Positions 8,819 to 17,737 of a DNA stretch of 64,000 bases are shown here, piece after piece. The stretch is taken from the NCBI GenBank assembly GCA_903875465.1, contig CAIQWB010000099.1:1-64000 (forward strand), given 5' to 3'. The notes under the pieces are model-generated. The model was not told the DNA's origin. It did no database searches and saw only the letters and a list, made by a program, of their open reading frames with translations. The stretch's first letter is position 1, and the number at the start of each line of letters is the position of its first letter. Source of the stretch: an uncultured Verrucomicrobia subdivision 3 bacterium (GTDB lineage: Bacteria; Verrucomicrobiota; Verrucomicrobiia; Limisphaerales; UBA11358). The position numbers were made by a program, and so were the translations under genes.

Positions 8819-9471
8819 GGTTTGGGCAGCCGGGCGCGGATGTCCGCCAGCAACAGGCCGCTGGTTTCGGCGGCCGTCATTTCCGAGTTGTTGATCACCC
8901 GCGCCCCCAGGGCAATCATCAGGGGCGCGGACGCCCGCTGGCTGTCGCGCTGGTCGCGGGCGGCCAGGTTCTCTTGCACCCCATCCGCTGCGCGGCGCCG
9001 GGAACGTTCATCGAGTTTGGCGTCGAGGTAGAATTTGAAATCAGTTTCGGGAAACACGTTCGTGCCGATGTCGCGACCTTCCATCACCAGGTTGCCGAAC
9101 TGGATGCAGTCGCGCTGGGTTTTCTTCATCCAGTCGCGCACCTTGGGCACCGCGGCCACATGCGCCACGGCGGCGGCGGTTTCGGGGGTGCGGATTTCTT
9201 TTTCCGGGAAATAATTATCCACCAGCAGGCGCACTTTGTTTTCCACGCAGACCAGCTTGGTCTTCCATTTGCGGCACGCCGCCGCCACGGCCTTGGCGTC
9301 ATTCACATCAATGCGTTGCTGCCGGCAATACCAGGCGAGCGTGCGGTACATCGCCCCGGTGTCCACATAGATGTAGCCCAGTTCGGCGGCCACCAGTTTG
9401 GAGTTGGTGCTTTTGCCGCTGGCGCTCGTGCCGTCGATGGCGATGACAATTGGATGTTTGATGGTTCCCAT
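8815..9471 (-). CDS. cmk: cytidylate kinase
   Basis: 218 residues. Phosphorylates CMP and dCMP with ATP in the cytoplasm. The P-loop GTSASGKST lies at residues 14-22, followed by the YVDTGAMYRT block (usual Cmk signature) and the GRDIGTNVFP loop. The length is normal for a bacterial Cmk. It lies 13 bases downstream of aroA and overlaps plsC. The aroA-cmk neighbourhood is classic in bacteria. Confidence 0.96.
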   Translation of the reverse strand: MGTIKHPIVIAIDGTSASGKSTNSKLVAAELGYIYVDTGAMYRTLAWYCRQQRIDVNDAKAVAAACRKWKTKLVCVENKVRLLVDNYFPEKEIRTPETAAAVAHVAAVPKVRDWMKKTQRDCIQFGNLVMEGRDIGTNVFPETDFKFYLDAKLDERSRRRAADGVQENLAARDQRDSQRASAPLMIALGARVINNSEMTAAETSGLLLADIRARLPKP

Positions 9472-9484
9472 TATATATAAAAAG

Positions 9485-10801
9485 TTAATCGGCGAACAGC
9501 TCTTCCAGGGCCAGCGGGCGTCCGGTGTGACCGTCCAGAATCCTTGCGCCCAAGCCCTGGGGGACGGGAGCGGCCAATTTCTGGAAGAAATTGGGGAAGG
9601 TCTTTTTCACACACGCCGGATTTTTTAGCCGTATGCCCGGCACTTTCAAGCCCAGAATCGCAAAGCACATGGCCATGCGGTGGTCGTTGTAGGTTTCAAT
9701 TTCCGCCCCCTGAAGAGGCGACGGGTAAACCGTCAGGGTGTCGCCTTCCTCAATCACCTGCGCGCCGCACTTGGTTAATTCGGTTTTTAGAGCCGCCACC
9801 CGCTCGCATTCCTGAACCCGCAGTCGGCCGAGGTCAGTGAACTGGAGGGGTGCCGTGAAAAAGGGCGCAATGACAATGGCGGTCATAATACTGTCACCCA
9901 AATCGGTTTGTCGGGAAATGGCGGCGGAAGAGCTGACGCCTGAAATGGGCACACGCCTGGGGAATTGCGAGTCGATTTGCAATTCAACCTCGGGCCAGCT
10001 CGCAACCGTGACGGGAAAGGGCGGTCGGGTTGCGATGTTTGGCTGGTCAGGCCAAACCACGCCTGCCGCCCAGAAATAACTGCCGCTGGAGGCGTCAGGT
10101 TCGATTTGGAACACCCCTCCTTGGACCGGAAACCCGGCAACCAATTTCGAGGTCATGGCCACGTAAGGCGATTCGTCCGCATTTTCGCCGGTGATCGACA
10201 CCAGCCATCCGCCCAGTCCGGCGCTCAATAACAGCGCCGAGGCAAATTGCGAGCTGGCCGCAATGCTGACCGTACATTTCCCGGCCAGCGGACCTTCCCC
10301 GTATATCCGTGCGGGCAATTTGTCGTTGTTGCTTTCGGCGTCCACCCGATACCCGAGTTCGCGCAAGGCCTTAAAGAGGGCCGCCTGCGGGCGCTCATGC
10401 ATGCGGGGAACACCGCTCAAACGATAAACCCCGCTGCCGAGGCACAAAAAGGGGGCGAGGAAGCGCGCCGCCGTGCCGGCGTTGCCCACGAACAATTCCA
10501 GCGGCTGGGCTTCCGTGCCACCCGGCGGGATGCGGCCACCCTGGCCTTGCACGGTGATGCTGCGATTGCACGCTTCTGTGGGGTCGGTGAGCACCTCGAC
10601 GTCAAAGCCCAACTTGTGCAGGCATTCGACCATGATCTGGGTGTCTTCGCTCCAGAGCGCGCCGGTGAGCGTCACTTTGCCTTGCGCCAAGGCGGCGAGG
10701 ATCAGGGCGCGATTGGTGATGCTCTTCGAGCCGGGCACGGTGATCTCCGCGTGCACCGGGCCAGTGAGCGGGACGATTTCGATGAGGGAGGGAAGGGACA
10801 T
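9485..10801 (-). CDS. aroA: 3-phosphoshikimate 1-carboxyvinyltransferase (EPSP synthase)
   Basis: 438 residues. It joins phosphoenolpyruvate to shikimate-3-phosphate in the sixth step of the shikimate pathway. The N-terminal signature PGSKSITNRALILAALA (about 23-39), the LFVGNAGTAARFL block (the usual GNAGTA/TR motif) and the later YNDHRMAMCFA motif are all present, so both halves of the enzyme are intact. It sits between tyrA and cmk on the same strand. The ATG at 10801 fits the family start. Confidence 0.97.
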   Translation of the reverse strand: MSLPSLIEIVPLTGPVHAEITVPGSKSITNRALILAALAQGKVTLTGALWSEDTQIMVECLHKLGFDVEVLTDPTEACNRSITVQGQGGRIPPGGTEAQPLELFVGNAGTAARFLAPFLCLGSGVYRLSGVPRMHERPQAALFKALRELGYRVDAESNNDKLPARIYGEGPLAGKCTVSIAASSQFASALLLSAGLGGWLVSITGENADESPYVAMTSKLVAGFPVQGGVFQIEPDASSGSYFWAAGVVWPDQPNIATRPPFPVTVASWPEVELQIDSQFPRRVPISGVSSSAAISRQTDLGDSIMTAIVIAPFFTAPLQFTDLGRLRVQECERVAALKTELTKCGAQVIEEGDTLTVYPSPLQGAEIETYNDHRMAMCFAILGLKVPGIRLKNPACVKKTFPNFFQKLAAPVPQGLGARILDGHTGRPLALEELFAD

Positions 10802-10821
10802 TTAGTTAAAATCTAATATTC

Positions 10822-10920
10822 AAACTTCAACATCCAAGCCGCCACGGCCGTCGGTTGGCTCAGCGTGCAACGTTGGGCTGAACTTGAATTTTGATGTTTG
10901 ATCATTGGATTTTGAAGTTT
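10822..10920. repeat. 99-bp intergenic element with 16-bp inverted-repeat ends
   Basis: AAACTTCAACATCCAA (10822-10837) and the reverse complement of TTGGATTTTGAAGTTT (10905-10920) match at 15 of 16 positions. The element almost exactly fills the gap between tyrA and aroA. A related single copy occurs at 27444-27473. It looks like a dispersed palindromic intergenic repeat rather than a terminator, because neither arm is GC-rich or followed by a T-run. Confidence 0.55.
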
Positions 10921-10924
10921 TCGT

Positions 10925-11788
10925 TCATTCCGCTCCCCATTCATCCCGGCGTTGCTTGGCGATGGCGAAGAATTTGGCAATGGCCGGGCCATCCGCCTTA
11001 TCCAGGGCTGTTTGAAACTTGGTCAGCTCGGTGATATAGCTGCCGACGGCCCGGGAGAGGTTGGTGCGGTTCGCCAGGCAGATGTCCCGCCACATCTCCG
11101 GGGAACCGGAGGCAATGCGCGTGGTGTCGCGGAAACCGGTGGCGCACAGCATGCCCTGGGCCGGGGGATGTTGCGGACGCAAGACCTGGCTGGCCAGGGC
11201 GGCCGCCACGATGTGCGGTAGATGGCTGGACCGGCCCACCAACACATCGTGTTCCCGGGCGGACATCAAGATCGTGCGGGCGCCCAGGGTTTTCCAAAAG
11301 GCCGTCACCGCCTTCACGGATGGTGCATGGGATTTTTTAGTGGGCGTGATCACGCAGATAGCGTCGTCGAAGAGGTCCGCTCGGCCGGCCAGCACCCCGG
11401 ATTTTTCACCGCCCGCCATGGGATGGCTGCCGACAAAGTGCGCGCCGGCGCGGTTCACGAGGGTTTCCACGTCCCGAATCACACTTTCCTTGGTGCTGCC
11501 CACATCCGTGACGATCGCCCCGGCTTTCAAAGCGGGTAGCAATTGGGTGGTGATGGCTCGCATTTGCCCCAGCGGGGTGCAGAGAATCACGAGGTCCGCC
11601 TGCGAAACGGCCGCCAGCACATCGGTGGTAGCGTAGTCGAGGGCACCGGCTTGTTCGCACTCGGCGAGGCTGGCGGAACGCCGCACATAACCGGCGACTT
11701 CCCCGGCCAAACGACGCTGGCGCACGGCCAGCCCGACGGAGCCTCCGAGCAGGCCGACGCCTAGGATTGCGAGCTTCTGAAATTTCAC
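10925..11788 (-). CDS. tyrA: prephenate dehydrogenase
   Basis: 287 residues from a GTG start at 11788. A longer frame reaching 12037 would overlap the divergent S10 gene, and its extra residues look non-coding. The NAD-binding motif LGVGLLGGS is at the N terminus and the substrate-side block GSHPMAGGEKSG follows, as in the TyrA family, which oxidatively decarboxylates prephenate on the route to tyrosine. It is the first gene of the tyrA-aroA-cmk-plsC block. No regulatory ACT domain is visible at the C terminus. Confidence 0.92.
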   Translation of the reverse strand: MKFQKLAILGVGLLGGSVGLAVRQRRLAGEVAGYVRRSASLAECEQAGALDYATTDVLAAVSQADLVILCTPLGQMRAITTQLLPALKAGAIVTDVGSTKESVIRDVETLVNRAGAHFVGSHPMAGGEKSGVLAGRADLFDDAICVITPTKKSHAPSVKAVTAFWKTLGARTILMSAREHDVLVGRSSHLPHIVAAALASQVLRPQHPPAQGMLCATGFRDTTRIASGSPEMWRDICLANRTNLSRAVGSYITELTKFQTALDKADGPAIAKFFAIAKQRRDEWGAE

Positions 11789-11990
11789 GGGCGGAGGATA
11801 GCCGGTCGGCCCGGCAAATGCCAGCGCGTTGAAAAGAGGTGGGTATTTGGGATTGGGTCTGCCGCCCGCCGTCCGGGGCAGAAAACAGTGGCCGCCGGGC
11901 AAAATTAACTGGGTGTTTTTGCCTGATCCGTTTAAGGTTTCGGTGTGAACCCCGCCATGGCGGCGGCCTAAGGAATAACCGGCAATAACT

Positions 11991-13502
11991 ATGATGAAAT
12001 TGATTGTTTCCACTCTCGGGGCGGCGTTCTGCCTCACCCTTCATGCTGAAGTGGCTGCCACCAATGCCCCGGCGCCCAAAGACGAACTGCCAGCGATCCC
12101 CGATGGCTTGCACAAGGCCGTGCTCACCACCAATGCGGTGACTATTGCCGGGCAACGCGTCAACTACATCGCCGAAACGGGCATGCTGCCCATTCTCAAG
12201 GCCGATGGCACGTCCCGCGCCTCCATTTTTTATGTGGCCTACACCCGCACCGGGGTGACCAATACTGCCGACCCTGCCCGGCCGCTCACCTTCTGCTTTA
12301 ACGGTGGACCTGGTTCCTCGTCCGTCTGGCTGCACCTCGGCGCCTTGGGGCCGCGCCGGGTGCGCTTGAATCCCGATGGCTCCCTCCCGAAGCCGCCCTT
12401 CGGACTGGTGGATAATGAGTATTCCATCTTGAACTCCAGTGATCTGGTGTTCATCGATCCCGTGGCCACCGGTTTCAGCCGCGTCACCAAGGATGAAAAA
12501 AACGAGGCTTTTTTTGGCGATGACAACGACCTCGCGGCGGTGGGCGAGTTTATCCGGTTGTGGACCACCCGCCACGAGCGCTGGCTGTCCCCCAAATACT
12601 TGTGCGGGGAAAGCTACGGGGTTTATCGCTCCGCCGGACTGGCAGAGCACTTGAATTCCGCCAGTGGCATGTATTTGAATGGGTTGATCTTGGTTTCCGG
12701 CGTGCTGGATTTTGGCACCATCTGGCCCCAGACGGGCAATGACCTTCCCTACGCGCTGATTTTGCCGGCCTACACCGCTTCGGCCGAGTTTCATCATAAA
12801 TTGCCGCCGGATTTGCAAAGCGACCTGCCCAAGGCGCTGGCGGAATCCCGGGCCTTTGCCACCGGCGACTATTTGAGCGCCCTGGCGAAAGGCCGCTCCC
12901 TGCCCGCCGCCGACCGCCAAAAAATCGTGGCCGAACTCGCCCGTCTCACGGGCTTAAAACCCCAGGTGATCGACGAGAACAACCTCCGAATTGATGAAAG
13001 CCTCTTCCGCAAGCAATTGTTGCACGACGAAGGGGTAATTCTGGGCGTTTACGACACGCGACTCACTGGGCGCGATGGCGACCCCAGCTCACCCAATCCG
13101 GATTTTGACCCTTCCAGCGCCGCCACCCGTGGACCCTTCGCCGCTGCCATCAATAGTTATGTGCGCAGTGAGTTGAAGTTTGCCAATGATTTGCCTTATG
13201 AATTGCTGGCCAGCGTCCAGCCTTGGAATTACAACATTCATAATAATTATGCAAATGCCAGTGAAAAGCTGGCCATGGCCATGAACCAGAACCCCTGGTT
13301 GCGCGTGCTCGTACTGGGCGGCAAGCGGGACTTGGTCTGCCCGATTGATACCATGCACCACGCCTTGGATCACATGACCCTCGAGCCCAGCTACCGTACC
13401 AATATTACTTACGCCGAATACGAGGCTGGCCATATGATGTACATCAACCAGCCCGACTTGAAAAAAATGCAGGCGGACTTGGAAGTCTTTTTACAGCCCT
13501 AA
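11991..13502 (+). CDS. S10 family serine carboxypeptidase-like peptidase, secreted
   Basis: 503 residues with an N-terminal signal peptide (about 1-19). The S10 fold is shown by FNGGPGSSSVWLHLGALGP (about 103-121), the nucleophile motif CGESYG (S208), a late GGKRDLVCP segment with the likely catalytic Asp, and YEAGHMMY with the catalytic His. These enzymes trim C-terminal residues from peptides. Bacterial members are usually periplasmic or secreted and of unknown physiological role. It is followed by two small membrane-protein genes at 3- and 1-base gaps, which suggests co-transcription. Confidence 0.9.
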   Translation: MMKLIVSTLGAAFCLTLHAEVAATNAPAPKDELPAIPDGLHKAVLTTNAVTIAGQRVNYIAETGMLPILKADGTSRASIFYVAYTRTGVTNTADPARPLTFCFNGGPGSSSVWLHLGALGPRRVRLNPDGSLPKPPFGLVDNEYSILNSSDLVFIDPVATGFSRVTKDEKNEAFFGDDNDLAAVGEFIRLWTTRHERWLSPKYLCGESYGVYRSAGLAEHLNSASGMYLNGLILVSGVLDFGTIWPQTGNDLPYALILPAYTASAEFHHKLPPDLQSDLPKALAESRAFATGDYLSALAKGRSLPAADRQKIVAELARLTGLKPQVIDENNLRIDESLFRKQLLHDEGVILGVYDTRLTGRDGDPSSPNPDFDPSSAATRGPFAAAINSYVRSELKFANDLPYELLASVQPWNYNIHNNYANASEKLAMAMNQNPWLRVLVLGGKRDLVCPIDTMHHALDHMTLEPSYRTNITYAEYEAGHMMYINQPDLKKMQADLEVFLQP

Positions 13503-13505
13503 GCC

Positions 13506-13961
13506 ATGAGTGAAGTCATCTTAATGACGCATGTTTTGTTCGGGGTGGCCTGCCTCCTGACCACGGTTTGGGTGTTTGTGGATGTGCTGAATGCCTCGCC
13601 CGCCAATCAACGGCGCATTCGCCGGCTGAGTGTCTTGGCGGCGGGTTTTATGTGGCTGGCATTTGTGGTGGCCGGTTACTGGTACGCGGTGGATTACCAA
13701 GCGGACAAGGCGATTATCCTCAAGGGGCCCTGGCCCTTTGCCCATAACTTCTTCATGGAGACCAAGGAGCATCTGGTCATTATGCTGCTCCTGCTGGTGA
13801 CCTATCTACCGATTGCTGCCGCCAGCAATCTGGCGGCAAACCGGGATGCCCGCCGGGTGGTCCTGACGGTGGCCGCCCTGATCATCGGCCTGGCCCTGCT
13901 GATGGAAGGCGATGGGGCGATGATTGCCATGGGCGTGAAAGTGGGTTTGCTGGCGCGCTAA
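13506..13961 (+). CDS. hypothetical four-helix membrane protein
   Basis: 151 residues, with predicted transmembrane segments at about 3-25, 42-62, 84-107 and 113-138. Conserved-looking histidines occur in TM1 (H9) and in the loop before TM3 (AHNFFMETKEH). I do not recognise a named family. The start is three bases after the S10 peptidase stop and the next membrane gene begins one base after its stop, so the three are probably one transcript. Haem binding by the histidines is possible but speculative. Confidence 0.8.
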   Translation: MSEVILMTHVLFGVACLLTTVWVFVDVLNASPANQRRIRRLSVLAAGFMWLAFVVAGYWYAVDYQADKAIILKGPWPFAHNFFMETKEHLVIMLLLLVTYLPIAAASNLAANRDARRVVLTVAALIIGLALLMEGDGAMIAMGVKVGLLAR

Positions 13962-13962
13962 T

Positions 13963-14304
13963 ATGAAATCTCCCAAAGCCAAAGTGGAAAATCTGGGGCT
14001 ATCCCCCGGCACCCGTGGTTTCGGTGCCGCCCTGGCCCTGGCCAGCGTGGTCAATGGACTGCTGGTGGTGGCCAAGGAAACAAGTCCCCGGATCCAAGCC
14101 GGGATGAAACAAATTACCGGGCATCATTGGATTACCCATAGCACCCTCATTGTGGCCTTGTTTCTGCTGGCGGGCTGGTACTGGTCGCGGGCCAATGGTG
14201 GCACCGGCATCCGGCTCACCCCCCGGCAACTGCTGGTTACCTTGATTGCGGGTGTTAGCCTGGGTGGGCTGATTATTCTGGGTTTCTATTTGCGGGGTGA
14301 TTAA
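13963..14304 (+). CDS. hypothetical three-helix membrane protein
   Basis: 113 residues, with hydrophobic segments at about 18-38, 55-72 and 85-108. A histidine-rich spot (GHHWITHS) precedes the second helix. The one-base gap to the preceding membrane gene suggests that the two proteins act together. No family recognised. Confidence 0.78.
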   Translation: MKSPKAKVENLGLSPGTRGFGAALALASVVNGLLVVAKETSPRIQAGMKQITGHHWITHSTLIVALFLLAGWYWSRANGGTGIRLTPRQLLVTLIAGVSLGGLIILGFYLRGD

Positions 14305-14345
14305 TACAGCGTGGCCAGGCGGATCGCCGGATGAATCTGCATGGT

Positions 14346-15035
14346 TCAATGCCGAACGTTGCCATTACCATTACCCCCCGGGTGCCCGCCCACAAAGTTC
14401 CCACCACCGTGGCCACCCACGAACACGCCGCCGTGGTTGCCGCCAAAATTACCGCCCCGCCCATAGACACTGACGCCATAGCTGGCCGGTGCAATGTAGC
14501 CATAAACCGGGTAGTAATAATTATTATACGTCGGCTGGGAATAATAAACGGTTTCCGGTGCCGGGGTTTCCACATACACCGTCGTGGGCACTTCAACGAT
14601 CGTTGTCATGGTCGCGGCAGCCACTGGTTGGGGGGCTGGGGCCGGCTGGAGCACGGTCGTGGATGCGCTGGGCGCATTCGTGCCGTTGGTGACCGGAGCC
14701 AGTGGCAGCAGCATGGCAGTTATAATGGCTTCCGAAACGCCTTGCGCCCGCAAATAGATGATCGCCTTGGCATCCAAGGCATAGTTCAGCCGCGTGCCTT
14801 TAATGTAAGCAAGAATGGTATCGGCACCCAGTTTGGCCTGGGTTAATTGCAGAATTTCCCATGCCCCCGGTGAGAGGCGCGGGGCTGGCACCTTTACCGC
14901 CGGCTTGACGGGAGCCTGGATCGGGGCCAGGGAATTCGTCGCCACCACTTCCTGGGCCTCAAGGTTCGCCGCCGGTAATATCCAGCCGGCCACGGCCAGG
15001 CCGGCCAGCATATTGAATGGAGCGCTTATTTTCAT
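14346..15035 (-). CDS. secreted Gly/His-rich hypothetical protein
   Basis: 229 residues. It has a signal peptide (about 1-28, ending near LEAQE). A short helical module follows (ILQLTQAKLGADTILAYI ... YLRAQGVSEAIITAML), a pattern I associate with exported verrucomicrobial proteins of unknown function. The middle is Pro/Thr-rich and the C-terminal 60 residues are Tyr- then Gly/His/Asn-rich (repeated GGN and GGHGG units), typical of a surface-exposed flexible tail. No enzyme motif. It is divergent from the pseudopilin gene. The function is unknown. Confidence 0.75.
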   Translation of the reverse strand: MKISAPFNMLAGLAVAGWILPAANLEAQEVVATNSLAPIQAPVKPAVKVPAPRLSPGAWEILQLTQAKLGADTILAYIKGTRLNYALDAKAIIYLRAQGVSEAIITAMLLPLAPVTNGTNAPSASTTVLQPAPAPQPVAAATMTTIVEVPTTVYVETPAPETVYYSQPTYNNYYYPVYGYIAPASYGVSVYGRGGNFGGNHGGVFVGGHGGGNFVGGHPGGNGNGNVRH

Positions 15036-15182
15036 ATTATTAGCCGGTCGAACTCTTAATCAAACGTAATGCGGTGGTGGTGGCCTGTCAACTGGATGCC
15101 GGGAAGTGATGGTGGCGACCGCAGGTTTGCCTTGCCATTCGGCACGGTCAGGTTTAACACGAGAACCGGACAAACAAAAGAG

Positions 15183-16010
15183 ATGAATGGTTGCAATCAT
15201 TTGCCGGAACGGCGCGCATTCACCTTGATTGAATTGCTGGTGGTCATTGCCATCATTGCGATTCTGGCGGCGATGCTGCTCCCAGCCTTGGGCCGGGCCA
15301 AGGACCGGGCCCGGGATATCACCTGTATTTCCAACCTCAAACAATGGGGCATTACCTGGAGCCTGTATGTGGATGAGCATCATGATTCGTTCATGACCGG
15401 CACGGAAGTGAATTGGGCGCGGGGGGCCTGGGTGCTGGCCTTCACCAACGGTTCCCCGCCCAAGCCCGCCCTGCTGCTCTGCCCCAAGGCCACGGATCGG
15501 CGGGGGCCAGGGGAAACCGAGTCACACACCACCGTGAGCGATCCCAATGCGGTGGATTATGGCGGTGCGACCACGGCCTATGACTTTCCCATGGCTGATC
15601 CGTCGAATCCGACCCATTGGCTCCAGGCCAGCTATGGATTGAATTGTTGGGTTTACAATGCCCCGACTAACAATATCCAGGGCCGGCAGACGGCCTTAAA
15701 CTGGCGCAAGTACACGGCGGTGACGCAGCCTTCCCTGACCCCGTTGTTCATGGACGCCATGTGGCGCGGCGGCGGGCCCAGTCCCAGTGACCTGCCGCCC
15801 GGGTTTAATGGGGAGTGGAGCGGAGCCAATGCCGAGTTTCATCACTTTGCCATTGGCCGGCATGGGAACGGGAAAGGCATGAACGGCCTGTTTTTTGATG
15901 GTTCGGCCCGGTTTTCCCGCGTGAAGGATTTGTGGACCCTGCCATGGAACCGGCAATTTGACGTAACCTACGCCGCGCAGTACATGAGCTTTCCCGGTTG
16001 GATGAACTAG
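15183..16010 (+). CDS. type II secretion/pseudopilin-like protein with N-terminal methylation motif
   Basis: 275 residues from the ATG at 15183, preceded by AAAAGAG. A longer frame from 15069 adds only non-signal sequence. The prepilin cleavage/methylation signal [20 protein letters not shown] is textbook. The globular part ends with a glycine-rich block ([17 protein letters not shown]) like the H-X9-DG domain that is greatly expanded in Verrucomicrobiota, Planctomycetota and Lentisphaerota. Such proteins are processed by prepilin peptidase and inserted into T2SS-like pseudopili or the inner membrane. It is an orphan with no secretion genes adjacent. Confidence 0.92.
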   Translation: MNGCNHLPERRAFTLIELLVVIAIIAILAAMLLPALGRAKDRARDITCISNLKQWGITWSLYVDEHHDSFMTGTEVNWARGAWVLAFTNGSPPKPALLLCPKATDRRGPGETESHTTVSDPNAVDYGGATTAYDFPMADPSNPTHWLQASYGLNCWVYNAPTNNIQGRQTALNWRKYTAVTQPSLTPLFMDAMWRGGGPSPSDLPPGFNGEWSGANAEFHHFAIGRHGNGKGMNGLFFDGSARFSRVKDLWTLPWNRQFDVTYAAQYMSFPGWMN

Positions 16011-16140
16011 TGCGCCCCGCATCCAAGATCCCCGCCCTTCATACGTTTCAACCTAAATGCTGGCGCGTTAAATCAAACCAGCCGATGGCATATTCTTTGT
16101 AAGAAATGCCCGTGAGCGGTCACTATTTAACTGATAACTC

Positions 16141-16674
16141 ATGGAATGCATGATTGCCACTGAACAAGAAGCGATTTTCCGACGCTGGCTGGGAGACCAC
16201 CTGGGACTGATGTTGAAGGTGGTGCGCGGTTGCGCCGCCACCCCACCCGACCAGGAGGATTTGTTTCAAGAAGTTTCTCTGGCCGTGTGGTCCTCCATCC
16301 CGTCGTTTCGCGGTGAGGCCCGCGAAACCACTTGGATTTACCGCGTGGCGTTCAACACCGCCCTGACCTGGCAGCGTGGGGAGCGCCGCCGGCGGGTGCG
16401 GCATGAGACTTTTTTGAAATTTGAAATGCCCTCCCCGCCGGCTGCCGGCCCCGCCGAACCACCGCCTGGCCAGGAAATCGTGGAGCGGCTTTACACGGCC
16501 ATCCGCCAGTTGCCCAAAGTGGATGCCTCGCTGGCCCTCATGCATTTGGACGGCTTGAGTTACCGTGAAATGGCGGAGGTGGCGGGGATTTCAGAGAACT
16601 ACATCGGGGTAAAATTAAACCGGATTCGCCAACAACTGGCCGAACAACTAAAAGGTGCCAAACATGAACTTTGA
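16141..16674 (+). CDS. ECF-type RNA polymerase sigma factor
   Basis: 177 residues. Region 2 is visible in DQEDLFQEVSLAVWSSIPSF and TTWIYRVAFNTALTW. Region 4 helix-turn-helix is visible in LSYREMAEVAGISENYIGVKLNRIRQQL near the C terminus. The linker is proline-rich. The next gene overlaps its end by 11 bases and encodes a membrane protein that is probably its anti-sigma partner or sensor. A short ATG alternative lies three codons downstream. Confidence 0.92.
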   Translation: MECMIATEQEAIFRRWLGDHLGLMLKVVRGCAATPPDQEDLFQEVSLAVWSSIPSFRGEARETTWIYRVAFNTALTWQRGERRRRVRHETFLKFEMPSPPAAGPAEPPPGQEIVERLYTAIRQLPKVDASLALMHLDGLSYREMAEVAGISENYIGVKLNRIRQQLAEQLKGAKHEL

Positions 16675-17272
16675 AGACTTGCAAAAAACCTGGCAGGCGC
16701 AGGATGCCAGCTCGAAGATTACCCTCAACGCTGACTTGCTGCTGCGGGAAGTCCGACGCAACCAGCAATGCTTTCTCGCCACCATTTTCCGCCGGGATGT
16801 GGTGGAGGTCACCACCTGCCTGCTCCTGGCGGTTCTGTTCACTGTCTGGGGCCTGCGCTGGCACTGGTGGTCCTTGGAACTGCTGGCCGGATGCTGCCTG
16901 TTCGTGGGCGGTTTTTTTGTAGTTGATCGCCGGTGCCAACGGCAGCGGCAACCCGCCTGTACGGACACCCTTGAAGCCTGCCTGGCCAGTTCCTTGCAGC
17001 AAGTTAACCATCAGATCTGGCTGCTCAAGAATATCTTTTGGTGGTATCTGCTGCCCCTCCTGATCGGCCTGAGCGCCGTGGTGGTCAACCTGCTCTGGAC
17101 TCAGCACAAAGCCGGCCAAGACGCCGCCACCCTGTTTTCCCTGGGAGCCACTTACATCATCGTCTATAGCGTGGTTTTTGGCGTGGTGTACTGGGCCAAT
17201 CAATATGCCGTGCGGAAACAACTAACCCCCCGGCAGCAGGAACTGGCCGACCTCCTGGCAAGCCTGCAATAA
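16664..17272 (+). CDS. membrane protein, probable partner of the ECF sigma factor
   Basis: 202 residues from the ATG at 16664, which has AAAGG eight bases upstream. A GTG at 16655 is the alternative. The N terminus reads MNFEDLQKTWQAQ, a pattern often seen in membrane proteins encoded directly after ECF sigma genes. Four hydrophobic segments lie at about 45-64, 68-88, 120-143 and 156-180. The overlap with the sigma gene implies translational coupling. No zinc anti-sigma motif (HX3CX2C) is present, so the mechanism is unclear. Confidence 0.8.
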   Translation: MNFEDLQKTWQAQDASSKITLNADLLLREVRRNQQCFLATIFRRDVVEVTTCLLLAVLFTVWGLRWHWWSLELLAGCCLFVGGFFVVDRRCQRQRQPACTDTLEACLASSLQQVNHQIWLLKNIFWWYLLPLLIGLSAVVVNLLWTQHKAGQDAATLFSLGATYIIVYSVVFGVVYWANQYAVRKQLTPRQQELADLLASLQ

Positions 17273-17317
17273 AACCCGGATTTGACGCGCGTCCCCGGGA
17301 AGGGGATGATGCCTGAC

Positions 17318-17737
17318 ATGAAAAGTCTGACCGAATACCTCTGGATGGAAGTGCCCGGCCGCCGCGGTTTCGTTAATCTTACCACCACGGTCGAATCCCT
17401 GGTGGCCCGGAGCGGCATTCGCGAGGGGCTCTGCCTGGTCAATGCCATGCACATCAGCGCTTCGGTGTTCATCAATGATGCCGAGGACGGACTGTTGCAG
17501 GATTATGAAATTTGGCTGGAACGGCTCGCCCCCCATGCGCCGACCGGCCAGTACAAACACAATCGCACGGGCGAAGACAACGCTGATGCCCATTTGAAAC
17601 GGCAGGTTATGGGCCGGGAAGTAGTCGTGGCTATTACCAGGGGCAAACTCGATTTTGGTCCGTGGGAGCAGATATTTTACGGGGAATTTGACGGCCTCCG
17701 CCGCAAACGGGTGCTGGTAAAAATCATTGGTGAATGA
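17318..17737 (+). CDS. yjbQ: YjbQ/UPF0047 family protein
   Basis: 139 residues from ATG 17318, chosen because family members begin MKSLTEYLW. Tandem ATGs at 17306 and 17309 are nearer the GGAAGGGG sequence. The YjbQ pattern is complete: [51 protein letters not shown] and the final KIIGE. One difference is HISAS where most members have HTTA. The family has been linked to weak thiamine-phosphate synthase activity, but its real function is unsettled. It overlaps the next gene by four bases. Confidence 0.88.
   Translation: MKSLTEYLWMEVPGRRGFVNLTTTVESLVARSGIREGLCLVNAMHISASVFINDAEDGLLQDYEIWLERLAPHAPTGQYKHNRTGEDNADAHLKRQVMGREVVVAITRGKLDFGPWEQIFYGEFDGLRRKRVLVKIIGE

Noticed and set aside
11789-12037. 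N-terminal extension of tyrA to an ATG at 12037
   Set aside because: It would overlap the divergent S10 gene start and adds residues unlike any TyrA; the GTG at 11788 directly precedes the NAD-binding strand.
11406-12920. 504-residue minus-strand frame overlapping tyrA and the S10 peptidase
   Set aside because: It lies antisense to the S10 gene and out of frame with tyrA, and matches no family; both overlapped genes have full catalytic motifs.
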